Part shown: positions 1 to 9,285 of the stretch, piece by piece
How the letters are laid out: the number at the start of each line of letters is the position of its first letter
Numbering within the stretch: position 1 is the first letter of the stretch
Origin: Pseudobdellovibrionaceae bacterium
Lineage (GTDB): Bacteria > Bdellovibrionota > UBA1018 > UBA6935
Direction of reading: 5' to 3'
NCBI GenBank assembly: GCA_002722705.1
Contig: PBMP01000006.1
Location: forward strand, 24,668-88,667
DNA: 64,000 bases
Made by a program: the position numbers and the translations under genes
Notes under the pieces: generated by a model
Seen by the model: only the letters and a program-made list of their open reading frames with translations
Database searches by the model: none
What the model was told of the DNA's origin: nothing

Positions 1-939
1 GAGTTGGATTATTATGTTCAAAGACTTGAAGTCGGAAATTTATATCTGAATCGAACGATCACGGGTGCACGAGTGGCAATTGAGCCTTTTGGAGGGTTTA
101 AACATTCAGGGACTGGTCCGAAGGCAGGAAGTCATCCTTATCTTTCTGCATTTTACATCAATCCTCGATCAGTAATTGGTACGCCAAGACAAACTCCGAC
201 GTCTTCAGAAAGTCTAACTTCGATTCAATGGGCCACTCCATCATTTGTTTCAGATGATGAAAGAATTCATGTAGGGGAGAAGCTCATTCGAGCACTCGCT
301 CGAGAAGGACAGAGTTTTTTTGGATCTTCTGCGGGGAGAGAGAGACTGATTCTGAGTCAGTTAAGAAAATGGATTCGTAAAGAGTTAAGACCGTGGTGGG
401 TCTATGGATCTTTGAATCGTGTTATTCCAGGACAAAAGAATCTGAATAATTTTGCAAAACGTCGTGAAAACACATTGCTCTTGTTGCACTCTGATGAGCC
501 TGATCTTTCAAGCTGGATTCATGCGATTGTGAGTTTAGTTCAAGGAAGTGGATTAACAGTTTTAAGTCTTTCTGAGTTAGCTTTGATTAAAGCTAATCGT
601 ATGAAGAAAATGTTTGTTGATTTAGGTGGAGACCCTCATGCACTCCAAGTTTTTGGCGTCACGCCTTCTCAAGCGGAGGAGGCATGTAGAAACTTAGATC
701 TTCAGACGTTTATTTTAGATGGTGTTCCTAAAAATTTGGAACAAAGTTTAAAATGGATCTATTCAAATGCAGAAGTAGAACCTTATATGCGTTCGATTTT
801 AACTCCTTTTGATGCGTTTTATCTTTTAGATCCAAAATCTCTTTTTGAGCAGCATGTACATGTAAGAACTTTAGCGATCAACTTAATGCGCCATGGAGCT
901 CCCATGGATATTGATTTAGTCAATGAGGATTATTTATGA
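1..939 (+). CDS. putA: Bifunctional proline dehydrogenase / glutamate-semialdehyde dehydrogenase PutA, C-terminal part (5' truncated by window edge)
   Basis: The reading frame is open from base 1, so this is the 3' end of a longer gene. The first ~60 residues carry the end of the aldehyde dehydrogenase domain of PutA: GNLYLNR, then [15 protein letters not shown], the signature of the NAD-dependent 1-pyrroline-5-carboxylate (P5C) to glutamate step. The remaining ~250 residues match the position of the extra C-terminal domain of long PutA proteins rather than a free-standing P5C dehydrogenase. The stop overlaps the proC start by four bases (ATGA), so proline breakdown and the last step of proline synthesis are translationally coupled. 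The proline dehydrogenase domain would lie upstream of the window and is not seen. Family assignment is firm; the nature of the C-terminal extension is inferred. Confidence 0.88.
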   Translation, partial: ELDYYVQRLEVGNLYLNRTITGARVAIEPFGGFKHSGTGPKAGSHPYLSAFYINPRSVIGTPRQTPTSSESLTSIQWATPSFVSDDERIHVGEKLIRALAREGQSFFGSSAGRERLILSQLRKWIRKELRPWWVYGSLNRVIPGQKNLNNFAKRRENTLLLLHSDEPDLSSWIHAIVSLVQGSGLTVLSLSELALIKANRMKKMFVDLGGDPHALQVFGVTPSQAEEACRNLDLQTFILDGVPKNLEQSLKWIYSNAEVEPYMRSILTPFDAFYLLDPKSLFEQHVHVRTLAINLMRHGAPMDIDLVNEDYL

Positions 940-1775
940 GGGTTGCGATCATTGGATGTGGAAATATGGCTGAAGCGGTTGTTTCAGGAATGAATCGTTT
1001 TGGGAAATACGAATTTTTCTTTTACACTCCGAGTGGAAAAAGAGCTCAAGAGTTTGCAAAAAAATTCTCTGGAAAAGCAGTGAGTTTTGACGAAATGCCC
1101 GAGGTTGACCGTGTAATCTTTGCGTGTAAACCTCAGCAGTTTAATGAAATGAGTCAGCTCTGGGCAGGAAAATTTAATTCAAAGACTCTTGGGATTTCTT
1201 TGCTTGCTGGAGTGAGCGTTTCTGATTTACAAAAAAAAATGAAATTACCCAAAATCATTCGTCTCATGCCAAACACTCCGACTCTCGTTGGTCAAGGAAT
1301 TGGAATTTGGATAAAATCATCTGAAGTCTTAGAGGCTCATGAATTTGTATCTTCTTTTGGTCCTTTTATGGAATTAATTGAAGCATCTAGTGAGGATGAG
1401 CTAGATTTTTTGTCTGCATTTAGTGCATCAGGTCCTGCTTTTATTTTTGAATGGGCAAGAATTTTGAGTTCACTTTTAATGAGTGAAGGGATTTCTTCAA
1501 AGCAGAGTCAAATATTAATTCAAAAGTTGTTTCTAGGTTCGGCAACGTTGATGGATCAATCAGTAGATTCATTTGAAACACTCAGGAATAAAGTGACTTC
1601 ACCGAAGGGAATGACTTTTGAAGGATTAGAAGTTTTTAGAAAATCTCATTTAGAAAATCTATTTAAAGATGTGATTCATCAGACGTATCGTCGTTCTCGG
1701 ACTCTGGGGGATCAACCTGTTCTCCCAAAATTTGAGTCGTTTCTTCAAAAACAACAGCAATCCCCTGAACAGTGA
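936..1775 (+). CDS. proC: Pyrroline-5-carboxylate reductase
   Basis: Reduces 1-pyrroline-5-carboxylate to proline with NAD(P)H in the cytosol, the last step of proline synthesis. The 279 residues are the usual family length. The N-terminal Rossmann motif is GCGNMA at residues 7-12. LMPNTP (110-115) and SASGPAF (163-169) are the conserved P5C reductase signatures, and TSPKGMT near the end of the helical dimerisation domain is also typical. The start lies inside the putA stop (ATGA), giving a putA-proC operon, so the same intermediate is made and consumed by adjacent genes. The last 113 bases overlap the 3' end of the gene on the other strand, which is long for a convergent overlap. Those last ~37 codons are poorly conserved in the family, so the stop position is not independently confirmed. 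Confidence 0.95.
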   Translation: MRVAIIGCGNMAEAVVSGMNRFGKYEFFFYTPSGKRAQEFAKKFSGKAVSFDEMPEVDRVIFACKPQQFNEMSQLWAGKFNSKTLGISLLAGVSVSDLQKKMKLPKIIRLMPNTPTLVGQGIGIWIKSSEVLEAHEFVSSFGPFMELIEASSEDELDFLSAFSASGPAFIFEWARILSSLLMSEGISSKQSQILIQKLFLGSATLMDQSVDSFETLRNKVTSPKGMTFEGLEVFRKSHLENLFKDVIHQTYRRSRTLGDQPVLPKFESFLQKQQQSPEQ

Positions 1776-2832
1776 TTCGGTAGTGCTGAGTCATTGAAAG
1801 TTGTTTGAGATCTAAAAAATAATGAGTAATTCCATTTGCACCTTGTTGAATTGCTTTGATTTTAAGTTTTCTTTTAAGAGACTGTACAAGATCAAGATAT
1901 TCTGAGGACAGGTCTACTTCGACAACGGTAGAGGTGAGCGTTGCAGAAACTTCTATGGGACCTAAGATTTTTACAGTAGCGTTTCTTGGAAAACTATTTC
2001 CAGAAGTCACTGGGAAATTTTTAAGACTTTCTTTATCAGTTCCAATGGAATGAATATTTTCTGTGAGTACATTTAAAGGTTCAGGGGATTGATCTTTAAA
2101 TGTAGATTCCGTGGCATAGATTTCTTCAGAAGGTGCGAGGCGAAACTGAGCATTTGCTTCTTTGAGTGATTGAACAATTAAAACTCCAGCATATTCACTG
2201 ATTCTTGGAAGGAGGACTTGGCCTCTTTCGAATTGAGGTTCTAAATCGAGCTCACGAAATCCCATTTGATGTTTTTTGATGAGTGTTAAAAGTTTTTCTT
2301 GTTCAAGGGAGGTGAGCTTACCATGAATTTCAAGACTAAAAGGATAGGCTGCTTGTATTTGAGGCTGACCAATGGCTGATTGGTCACTCATTTCCTTAAT
2401 ATTCTCTAGAGCAGATTGTGCCGAAAGTGGCTCTGCAGCTACGGGAAGAGGGGTTTCTTCTGGGAGCGGCTCTTCAGAGGACTGTGTTTGAGTGAGTTGA
2501 GCAGGTTCAAATTTATTAAATTCATCAGATTCATTGATATCGAGGTCGTCTGCAGAATCAGAAGGTTCGGTGGATTCCTGTGTTTCAAAAGAATCAAAAT
2601 CATTTTCCAAGGGAGAGTCAAAAGAGGAGTCGGGAAGGTCTTCTTCTTGAGGTTCTGAGTTGAAATCAGGAAGATCGGGTTCATCAAAAGAGAAATCTTC
2701 AGAGTCAGAGGTCTGTTCTTCTGGCTCAAAGGTAATTTCGTTTTCAATGTCGTCTTCTTCAATTGGATCTGCGGTTCCTGCTAAGAACTCAATTCCAGTC
2801 AAATCTTCGTTAGAATTAGACTCATCTCCCAT
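1663..2832 (-). CDS. Acidic protein with C-terminal YbjQ-like domain
   Basis: 389 residues in two parts. Residues 1 to ~130 are extremely acidic and Ser/Pro-rich (runs of E, D and S) and are probably disordered. The C-terminal ~100 residues (from NATVKILGPIEV) read like a YbjQ/DUF74-type domain: a strand, a helix with repeated basic residues, then QGANGITHYFLD and a final strand GIAVVFE. That domain forms pentameric rings in other bacteria, with uncertain function. No signal peptide or membrane segment is visible, so it is probably cytosolic. The start is an ATG without a clear ribosome-binding site. It is convergent with proC, overlapping 113 bases, and lies upstream of secA on the same strand with 88 bases between. 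The domain call is tentative; the acidic tail is directly visible. Confidence 0.7.
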   Translation of the reverse strand: MGDESNSNEDLTGIEFLAGTADPIEEDDIENEITFEPEEQTSDSEDFSFDEPDLPDFNSEPQEEDLPDSSFDSPLENDFDSFETQESTEPSDSADDLDINESDEFNKFEPAQLTQTQSSEEPLPEETPLPVAAEPLSAQSALENIKEMSDQSAIGQPQIQAAYPFSLEIHGKLTSLEQEKLLTLIKKHQMGFRELDLEPQFERGQVLLPRISEYAGVLIVQSLKEANAQFRLAPSEEIYATESTFKDQSPEPLNVLTENIHSIGTDKESLKNFPVTSGNSFPRNATVKILGPIEVSATLTSTVVEVDLSSEYLDLVQSLKRKLKIKAIQQGANGITHYFLDLKQLSMTQHYRITVQGIAVVFEETTQILGEQVDPPESENDDTSDESHL

Positions 2833-2920
2833 AACTTAGAAGTTTATCATGAAAACGAAAGAGATGAGTAGACTTCAGTAACCCTTTGTTTTTTTTATCT
2901 ATGTAGTTCAAATCAAAAAA

Positions 2921-5710
2921 CTAAGCCCCATGGCATTTTTTGTATTTTTTGCCTGAACCACAAGGGCAAGGTTCATTTCTCCCGACTTTGTCAGATTTGT
3001 TTCCAACCGGCTGAAAAGCGGTTCCACCCATAGGGCTTCCATTTGGAATTCCCATAGGAAGGGGTTGAGCGTGCATTTGTCCGTCTGGTCCAGGAGCCAT
3101 TGGAGTGTTTTGAGGGAGAGCGTTTTTCCCCGGAAGAAGAGAGCCATCAGAATCGAGGTTCATTTCCATTTCTTGTTCATCAAAAAAATCTTCGTCGTAT
3201 ATTTCTCCATCTTGAACTTCTACAGCAAAGGCTTTTCGGATAACGTCTCCAGTAATTTGATTCATCATCATTTCAAAGAAACGGAATCCTTCTTTTTTGT
3301 ATTCAACAAGAGGGTCCTTTTGTCCATATCCTCGAAGACCAATCCCTTCTCTTAAGTGGTCCATTGCGAGGAGGTGGTCTTTCCATAATGAATCGATGGT
3401 GCTAAGAAGAATAATTCGTTCAATTTGACGAATATTTTCACTTCCCATTTCCTCTTCTTTTTTGTTGTAGGCATCTTTGGCCATTTTTATGAGAAGGGTT
3501 TGCAAACCGACATCTGAAAGTGGCGAGATGTCCTTCTCTTCAATATGAGAAGGTATATTGAACATGACGGTAATAGCGTCATTGAGTTCTTTTGTGTCTA
3601 AGAAGCGTTGACCATTAACCTTAGGGAGTTTTCCTCCAGGGAAGAAGTCTTGTGAAATCACATTTGAAAGTTCTTCAACCATAGAGAAAATCATGTCTTT
3701 GAGGTTGTCATTTTGAAGAACTTCTTTTCTCCAGGCGTAGACTACTTTTCTTTGTTGGTTCATTACATCGTCATATTCAAGAAGATGTTTTCGAATATCG
3801 TAGTTATGGCCTTCTACTTTTTTCTGAGCGTTTTCAATCGCACGATTGATGAGTTTGTGTTCAATCGGCATATCGTCTTCCATAAAACGACTAATTCTTG
3901 GAGATCCAAAGATCCGCATTAAGTTGTCATCTAAAGAGAGATAGAAGCGGCTTGCTCCCGGGTCCCCTTGTCTTCCGGATCGACCTCGAAGCTGGTTATC
4001 AATTCGACGAGATTCATGTCTTTCAGTACCAATGATGTACAGTCCACCTAGGGCTAAGACTTCTTTTTTTTCTTCAGAGCACGTTTTTTCCCATCGGGCA
4101 AAAGCAGCTTCGTATTCTTCTTTTACAGCATTGATTTGTTCTTCTGTAGCGCCTTGGTCTGGGAGTCCAACTTCTGCACGAGTCAAACGCTCTGGGTCTC
4201 CTCCAAGGATAATATCTGTTCCTCGTCCAGCCATATTGGTTGCAATGGTAACTGAGCCTTTACGTCCTGCTTGAGCAACAACCTGAGCTTCTCTTTGGTG
4301 CTGTTTGGCATTGAGAACATGGTGTTTAATTCCCGCTTGAGTGAGAACGTGAGCAATTTCTTCTGAGCTTTCTACAGATGCTGTTCCGACTAGGATGGGT
4401 TGTCCTGTTTCATTGATTTTTCTAATCTCTTCAACCATTGCATTGAGTTTTGAGGAGTGAGATTTGTAAATTACATCGGCGTAGTCTTGTCGAGCAATGG
4501 GTCTGTTCGTTGGAATAACTGCAACATCGAGTGAATAAATTTGTTTAAACTCTGTTGCTTCAGTATCTGCCGTTCCTGTCATTCCAGAAAGTTTGTTGTA
4601 CATTCTGAAATAATTTTGAAGGGTAATCGTAGCGAGTGTTTGGTTCTCGTTTTCAATGGTAACACCTTCTTTGGCTTCAACTGCTTGATGAAGTCCATCA
4701 GACCACCGTCTTCCAGACATCAGTCGACCTGTAAATTCGTCTACAATCATCACTTGATCGTCTCTGACAACATAATCGACATCTTTTTTAAAGAGTACGT
4801 GTGCTCTTAAGCTTTGATTGACGTGGTGTAAAAGTTCGATGTTTTTAGGGTCATAAAGATTACTGACTGAAAGGCGTTTTTCCATTTTTTCAACGCCTGC
4901 TTCTGTAAGTGCAGCGGTTTTTGATTTTTCATCCAAAGTGTAGTCGGTATCCGCAATGAGACCGCCTTCTTGGAGAAGTTTTTTATCAATATCGTAATAA
5001 AGTTCAGTTGACGCTTCTGTAGGACCACTGATGATCAGTGGTGTTCGAGCTTCGTCAATTAAGATTGAGTCAACTTCGTCTACAATTGCAAAATTGAGAT
5101 CTCTTTGAACATAATCTTCTAAACGAAACTTCATGTTGTCTCGGAGATAATCAAAACCAAACTCGTTGTTTGTTCCGTAAGTGATGTCACAGTCGTATTG
5201 TTCTTTTCTTTTTTGATCTCGATAGTGATTTAAGATCACGCCTGTTTCTAAACCTAAAAATCGGTGAATTTGTCCCATCCACTCAGCATCTCGTTGAGCA
5301 AGGTAATCATTGACAGTAACGATGTGAACACCTTTGCCTGAAAGACCATTGAGATATGAAGGGAGTGTTGAAACGAGGGTTTTTCCTTCCCCTGTTTTCA
5401 TTTCAGCAATTTTTCCACGATGAAGAGTGATTCCTCCAATGAGCTGAACATCGTAGTGTCTCATTCCTAAAATTCGAACTCCCGCTTCTCGGACGACTGC
5501 GAATGCTTCAGGAAGAAGGTCATCTAAAGACCTTCCCTTTTCAATTTGATTTTTAAAATCGGCGGTTTTTGCTTGAAGTTGTGCATCAGTGAGTTTTTGA
5601 AGACTTGGCTCGAATTCATTGATTTGATGAACGAGAGGACGAATCGACTTCAGATATCGATCATTTTGAGTACCAAAAACTTTTTTTGCAACGGATTGAA
5701 TGACAGCCAT
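2921..5710 (-). CDS. secA: Preprotein translocase ATPase SecA
   Basis: ATP-driven motor that pushes unfolded preproteins through SecYEG in the inner membrane. At 929 residues it is standard length. Visible landmarks in order: Walker A KTGEGKT (105-111), the DEAD-like box VDEVDSIL followed by [11 protein letters not shown], the preprotein cross-linking region, the second nucleotide-binding fold with GTASVESSE and NMAGRGTDI, and [13 protein letters not shown]. The last 20 residues form the SEC-C zinc motif with C915, C917, C926 and H927, used for SecB and ribosome contacts. The linker before it (~860-905) is Gly/Pro/Met-rich and variable. The gene stands alone with ~206 bases upstream. The many exported proteins in this window are its likely clients, which is context rather than evidence. 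Confidence 0.98.
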   Translation of the reverse strand: MAVIQSVAKKVFGTQNDRYLKSIRPLVHQINEFEPSLQKLTDAQLQAKTADFKNQIEKGRSLDDLLPEAFAVVREAGVRILGMRHYDVQLIGGITLHRGKIAEMKTGEGKTLVSTLPSYLNGLSGKGVHIVTVNDYLAQRDAEWMGQIHRFLGLETGVILNHYRDQKRKEQYDCDITYGTNNEFGFDYLRDNMKFRLEDYVQRDLNFAIVDEVDSILIDEARTPLIISGPTEASTELYYDIDKKLLQEGGLIADTDYTLDEKSKTAALTEAGVEKMEKRLSVSNLYDPKNIELLHHVNQSLRAHVLFKKDVDYVVRDDQVMIVDEFTGRLMSGRRWSDGLHQAVEAKEGVTIENENQTLATITLQNYFRMYNKLSGMTGTADTEATEFKQIYSLDVAVIPTNRPIARQDYADVIYKSHSSKLNAMVEEIRKINETGQPILVGTASVESSEEIAHVLTQAGIKHHVLNAKQHQREAQVVAQAGRKGSVTIATNMAGRGTDIILGGDPERLTRAEVGLPDQGATEEQINAVKEEYEAAFARWEKTCSEEKKEVLALGGLYIIGTERHESRRIDNQLRGRSGRQGDPGASRFYLSLDDNLMRIFGSPRISRFMEDDMPIEHKLINRAIENAQKKVEGHNYDIRKHLLEYDDVMNQQRKVVYAWRKEVLQNDNLKDMIFSMVEELSNVISQDFFPGGKLPKVNGQRFLDTKELNDAITVMFNIPSHIEEKDISPLSDVGLQTLLIKMAKDAYNKKEEEMGSENIRQIERIILLSTIDSLWKDHLLAMDHLREGIGLRGYGQKDPLVEYKKEGFRFFEMMMNQITGDVIRKAFAVEVQDGEIYDEDFFDEQEMEMNLDSDGSLLPGKNALPQNTPMAPGPDGQMHAQPLPMGIPNGSPMGGTAFQPVGNKSDKVGRNEPCPCGSGKKYKKCHGA

Positions 5711-5829
5711 GCTTTCACTTTCTTTTGAAATGATTTCCAGGGGTTCATTGATTTATCTGTAGAAGTATTTATACCTCAGGAGAGCTTGATTTGCTGCCCA
5801 AAAATCTTTTAAATTAGGGAAGATTTTTA

Positions 5830-5856
5830 GTTCTTTGATCAGAACAGGTGCGTTCT
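5830..5856 (-). promoter_or_regulatory. Possible alternative hairpins in the secA leader
   Basis: Upstream of secA the segments GTTCT (5830-5834), AGAAC (5841-5845) and GTTCT (5852-5856) are spaced by six bases each. The middle segment can pair with either flank, giving two mutually exclusive 5-bp stems about 120-145 bases before the secA start. This resembles an attenuator switch but the stems are short and could be chance. No leader peptide was identified. Confidence 0.2.
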
Positions 5857-5916
5857 AACTGATTGAAATTGATGAAAAGACTAGAATTCGTTTATTTTGA
5901 TGATACTTGATTAAAA

Positions 5917-7197
5917 TTATTCATAAAAAAAAGAGTATTGTTCTTTTTTAGTCAGAATTTTTTGAAGGCATTGATTCATTTCTTCGGGGTTCCAATGAAA
6001 ACGATGAATCAGTTCAATTTCTTTGGGTAGATATGAGTTTCTTTTGGCTCCGTTTTGAAGCGTGATTTGAAGTTGAGTGAGTTTGGGAGAGCGAATGAAA
6101 GCTTCTGCTCCAAGGTTAACCATGTGGTTTCCGAAAGCAACCACAAGGCAAAGGGTTGCCAGTGCATGTGTTTTTTTCTTTTGTTGAAGAAAATAAAAAA
6201 GAATCGCCCACCCAGGAATAACGAGGGCTGTAAAGCGGCTTGCCGCTCCAATATAATCGAGGGATTCTCCTCTTCCATAAGCCATCATTGCACTGATCAG
6301 AATAGAAAACAAAGGAAGTGCAAGAAGTTTAAGTTGTGAATATTTTTTTTCTTTAAAAAAATGAATTAAAAAGTAAACAAAAAAGAAAACAAAACAAAGT
6401 CCTCCAGAGATCGCAAGCACATGAAGTATGGTCCATTGGTATTGACCTCCTGTAATTGCAAATGGAGATCCGAGTATTCTGAGAAACGAAAGAGGAAAAA
6501 TAAATGGAATATTTTGAGGGACGTCTGGACTTTTTTGAATATAGAGGTGAGCTCCAATAGAAATAAAAACTAAAACTGAGACGAGGAGAGAAATTACTTT
6601 TAATTTGTTTTTTCTAAAATAAGGATCGACTAGAAAAAATAAGAGACAAGGAACCATCATCAACCATGCGCTAAAAGTCCATATTCCTAAAGAAATAAGA
6701 ATGATTGAAATGAAAAATTGATTTTTTTGAATTGCCTTTTGCAATGAGTAAAGAAGAAAAACGATAAAAACAAAATGAAAATTAAAAGAAAAAAAGAAAA
6801 CTTCTCTTTGACAAAAGCTCAGTAGAAAACTGCCAAGAAGAAAATTTTCAAACCAATGATTCTGTTCAAGTGTTTCTTTTTTGATGATCTTTTGAAAGAT
6901 CCATAAAAAACTAAAGGTGAGTAAATCATTAAAGAGAATAAGCGTTTTGGGTCCAAGTTCAAATTTCCCAAAAAGAGTGAGAAGTATTCGTGTGAGAGGG
7001 AAGTAATGAGGTCCATTGCGTAACCAGATTTCTTTTAATGACCAGTGGTTTTGAAAAATTTCATGACGATTCAGCCATTCTGTCCAATCATCAAAATAAG
7101 GAACATTTACGGTAAAAAGCACACTAAAAATCATGAGAATAAAATAAGGAAGAAAATACATTCCTTGATTGAGGTGTTTTTTTAGAGAGGACTGCAT
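5917..7197 (-). CDS. Polytopic membrane protein, GT-C-like glycosyltransferase
   Basis: 426 residues with roughly ten hydrophobic segments. The first long periplasmic loop follows TM1 and begins NVPYFDDWTEWLNR. An acidic DD pair just after TM1 is the typical catalytic position of GT-C lipid-linked-sugar glycosyltransferases (PMT/ArnT-like and DUF-type relatives). HYFPLTRILL and a C-terminal soluble tail of about 65 residues are also in keeping. The nearest neighbours are secA upstream on the same strand and an unrelated operon downstream, so context gives no substrate. The coding strand is very A/T-rich with many Phe/Leu/Ile codons. The start ATG is at the window position given and has no strong ribosome-binding site. 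The membrane nature is certain; the enzyme class is inferred. Confidence 0.72.
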   Translation of the reverse strand: MQSSLKKHLNQGMYFLPYFILMIFSVLFTVNVPYFDDWTEWLNRHEIFQNHWSLKEIWLRNGPHYFPLTRILLTLFGKFELGPKTLILFNDLLTFSFLWIFQKIIKKETLEQNHWFENFLLGSFLLSFCQREVFFFSFNFHFVFIVFLLYSLQKAIQKNQFFISIILISLGIWTFSAWLMMVPCLLFFLVDPYFRKNKLKVISLLVSVLVFISIGAHLYIQKSPDVPQNIPFIFPLSFLRILGSPFAITGGQYQWTILHVLAISGGLCFVFFFVYFLIHFFKEKKYSQLKLLALPLFSILISAMMAYGRGESLDYIGAASRFTALVIPGWAILFYFLQQKKKTHALATLCLVVAFGNHMVNLGAEAFIRSPKLTQLQITLQNGAKRNSYLPKEIELIHRFHWNPEEMNQCLQKILTKKEQYSFFYE

Positions 7198-7271
7198 GCA
7201 TTTACTTTAAAAAAAAAGAGATCGTTTGTGTTTAAAAAGATCAGAGGTTTTGTTTTTTTTATTTACGCTTC

Positions 7272-7317
7272 AAGTCATTAGGCGTTAGAATTACTTTGTT
7301 TCTTTTTTTAATGACTT
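7272..7317. repeat. Perfect 9-bp inverted repeat between divergent genes
   Basis: AAGTCATTA at 7272-7280 is matched by its exact reverse complement TAATGACTT at 7309-7317, with 28 bases between. It lies in the 222-base gap between the GT-C-like gene and the small secreted-peptide gene. It could be a hairpin or a regulator site. No T-run follows on either strand, so a terminator is unlikely. Confidence 0.35.
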
Positions 7318-7419
7318 AGCATGTTTAATGCGGTCAAACAGAAGAGTGTGTCATTTTTTCTTTTCAAAAAGAACGGTGTTTTTTACACAGAGGTTCAAAC
7401 AGAGATTGGGGAGGTTAAA

Positions 7420-7575
7420 ATGAAAAAAATTCTTTTTTTAATGATACTTACTTTGAATTTATCCATTATTCCAAGTACGCTAGCACACCAGCGCATTGGT
7501 TCTTTCACCGAAAAAGATTCTCTGAGTCAAATTAGTCCAAAATGTACGTTAATGGATCTACAGGAATTCCATTAA
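7420..7575 (+). CDS. Small exported peptide, 51 residues
   Basis: A longer in-frame start exists at 7321. The ATG at 7420 is chosen because GGGGAGG lies four bases upstream and because it begins an ideal signal peptide: MKK, a ~15-residue hydrophobic core, then PSTLA before HQRIG. After cleavage about 29 residues would remain (HQRIGSFTEKD...), with a single Cys. No homolog is recognised. The last 44 bases overlap the convergent M23 peptidase gene, and the stop lies inside that gene. It may be a real secreted micropeptide, or the 5' remnant of a longer exported protein cut by rearrangement. The signal peptide plus ribosome-binding site make it more than a random open frame. Confidence 0.45.
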   Translation: MKKILFLMILTLNLSIIPSTLAHQRIGSFTEKDSLSQISPKCTLMDLQEFH

Positions 7576-8542
7576 TTCTCACTTCATAGTGAAGGTGAGG
7601 GCCAGAAACTCTTCCTGTGCTTCCCATGAGTGCTATTCGGTCTCCTCGGTAGATTTTTTCACCGCGTTTTGCAATTGTTTTTCTGCAATGTCCGTAAAGT
7701 GTTTCTAAGCCATATCCGTGGTCGATAATGACCGTTCTTCCATAGCCTGGTTTCCTTCCAGAGAATTTTACAGTGCCATTTGCAGGAGAAAGAATAGGGG
7801 TTCCACCTACGTTTGCAATATCAATTCCTTCGTGCATTTTTTGGTTTCCGTGAATCGGGTGTTTTCGGATTCCAAATCCTGATGAGATGTAACCTCGTGT
7901 GGGTTTTCGAGTGGGAAGGGCTTGGAGAAATGATTTCTGATCAATGAGAAGTTCATAAAGATCTTGAAGGTTTTGTTCAGTAAACAATGTTCTTCTGTTA
8001 AGTGTAATTAAAGAGTTTTCAATGTGGATTTGATCTCTTTTGAGTCTGAGCACTTCTGGGTCTCTAAATTCCGGTGCGCTTTGAGCGTAGGAGGTTCCCA
8101 TAAAAACTTCCTCGAGAGCATCTAAGGGGGTGGGCGCTTGAAGTTCTTTCGCATTTGGATTGCGATAAGAAGTATTGGTATCCGCATCTGGAAGATTTTC
8201 ATTTAGTTTTTCAACGAGGTTTTCTCGATCTTCAATGTTGGTAATGACTTTGAGTCGAGTGGAGAAGGATTCGACTCGATCCATAGTTGATTCAATCGTT
8301 GCAATTTTATTTTTATAGATTTGAAGTTGTTGTTTTAGTCTCCGGTTATCCACTTTTAGTTCTTTGTTCTCGGAAATTTGATCCATGACAAACCAATAGT
8401 CGAGAACCATAATGGCTCCGAGAATGGAAAGAAAAATAATTCCAACAAAACTTCCCCTCAGTAACCATGAAGGGATGAGAAACCTTCTCACTTTAGAGGT
8501 TTTTTCAGGAACGATCATGACAGTAAAATATCGATTATCCAT
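7532..8542 (-). CDS. M23 family peptidoglycan endopeptidase, membrane-anchored
   Basis: 336 residues. A basic cytosolic N-terminus (~1-28) is followed by one membrane segment (~30-50). Then comes a coiled-coil region rich in K/E/Q heptads (~55-120) and a C-terminal LytM domain (~215-336). The zinc and catalytic residues of M23 enzymes are all present: H237-x3-D241, H285 in LYGH, and HLH at 316-318, so it is probably an active cross-link cleaver rather than an EnvC/NlpD-type activator. It is the third gene of a pmbA-phosphatase-peptidase operon: the phosphatase stop is only two bases before its ATG, and AAGGA precedes the start. Location is the periplasmic face of the inner membrane. The 3' end overlaps the small secreted-peptide gene by 44 bases. 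Confidence 0.92.
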   Translation of the reverse strand: MDNRYFTVMIVPEKTSKVRRFLIPSWLLRGSFVGIIFLSILGAIMVLDYWFVMDQISENKELKVDNRRLKQQLQIYKNKIATIESTMDRVESFSTRLKVITNIEDRENLVEKLNENLPDADTNTSYRNPNAKELQAPTPLDALEEVFMGTSYAQSAPEFRDPEVLRLKRDQIHIENSLITLNRRTLFTEQNLQDLYELLIDQKSFLQALPTRKPTRGYISSGFGIRKHPIHGNQKMHEGIDIANVGGTPILSPANGTVKFSGRKPGYGRTVIIDHGYGLETLYGHCRKTIAKRGEKIYRGDRIALMGSTGRVSGPHLHYEVRINGIPVDPLTYILD

Positions 8543-8544
8543 AA

Positions 8545-9285
8545 TTATCCTTGTACCTGCGTCATGAGGACGGTGACATTATCTTCACCTCCTTTTTCAT
8601 TCGCATTTTCAATGAGTGTATCTACAGCTTGCTTGATATTTCCATTTTGAAATACATGTTCATGAACAATTTCTAAAATTTCTGAATCTTCAAGCATTCC
8701 AGTGAGCCCATCAGAGCAAATTAAGAAAAGATCTCCAGGTTCTACTGCCATTTCGTAAATTTCGACCTTCACTTCAGATTCAAATCCGACGGATCGCGTA
8801 ATTACGTTTTTCATGCGGTCTGTTTTTAATTGCTCTCGGGTAATAATACCTGCTTTGAGTTTTTCTTCTACGAGAGAATGATCTCTAGTCAGTTGCCAGA
8901 TCGCCCCAGGTCTAAAATAATAAGCTCGACTATCTCCAACATGTCCGATCGTCATTGCCCCTTCGGTAAAAAGAATAGAAGTGGTTGTAGTTCCCATTCC
9001 CATGAGGTCTGGGTTTTCTGTGGAAAGTTGATAAATCTGGTGATTGGCTTCAGAGATTGCAGTAGCGATGGTTTCTTTTGGGTCCCAGTTTTTTTTTGAT
9101 TGGAGTTTTTTTACCGCTTCGGGAACAATTTCCATGACCATTCCACTTGCCACTTCTCCTCCCTGGTGGCCCCCCATTCCATCGGCGACAATAAAAAGTC
9201 CTTGGGAAGGAAATGCTCCTCCGTTATCTTGATTTTGTTTTCTTTTTTTTCCAATGTCGCTAACGAAAGCGGTTTGAAATTTCAT
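8545..9285 (-). CDS. PP2C-type serine/threonine phosphatase (Stp1-like)
   Basis: Metal-dependent Ser/Thr phosphoprotein phosphatase, cytosolic, 246 residues, the usual size of bacterial Stp/PrpC proteins. It has the PP2C motifs in order: SDIGKKRKQNQDN with metal ligand D20, VADGMGGHQGGEVAS with D35-G36, GHVGDSRAYYF, RDHSLVEE, CSDGLTGML and GGEDNVTVL. Such phosphatases are normally cotranscribed with a PASTA kinase. Here there is none, but the Ser/Thr kinase PrkA is transcribed divergently 1.5 kb away, so it may be the counter-enzyme (inference). Its ATG overlaps the pmbA stop (ATGA), so translation is coupled to pmbA. Confidence 0.94.
   Translation of the reverse strand: MKFQTAFVSDIGKKRKQNQDNGGAFPSQGLFIVADGMGGHQGGEVASGMVMEIVPEAVKKLQSKKNWDPKETIATAISEANHQIYQLSTENPDLMGMGTTTTSILFTEGAMTIGHVGDSRAYYFRPGAIWQLTRDHSLVEEKLKAGIITREQLKTDRMKNVITRSVGFESEVKVEIYEMAVEPGDLFLICSDGLTGMLEDSEILEIVHEHVFQNGNIKQAVDTLIENANEKGGEDNVTVLMTQVQG

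Noticed and set aside
8345..8353. Near DnaA-box sequence (TTATCCACT)
   Set aside because: Single copy inside the M23 coding region with a mismatch; no cluster, so not an origin.
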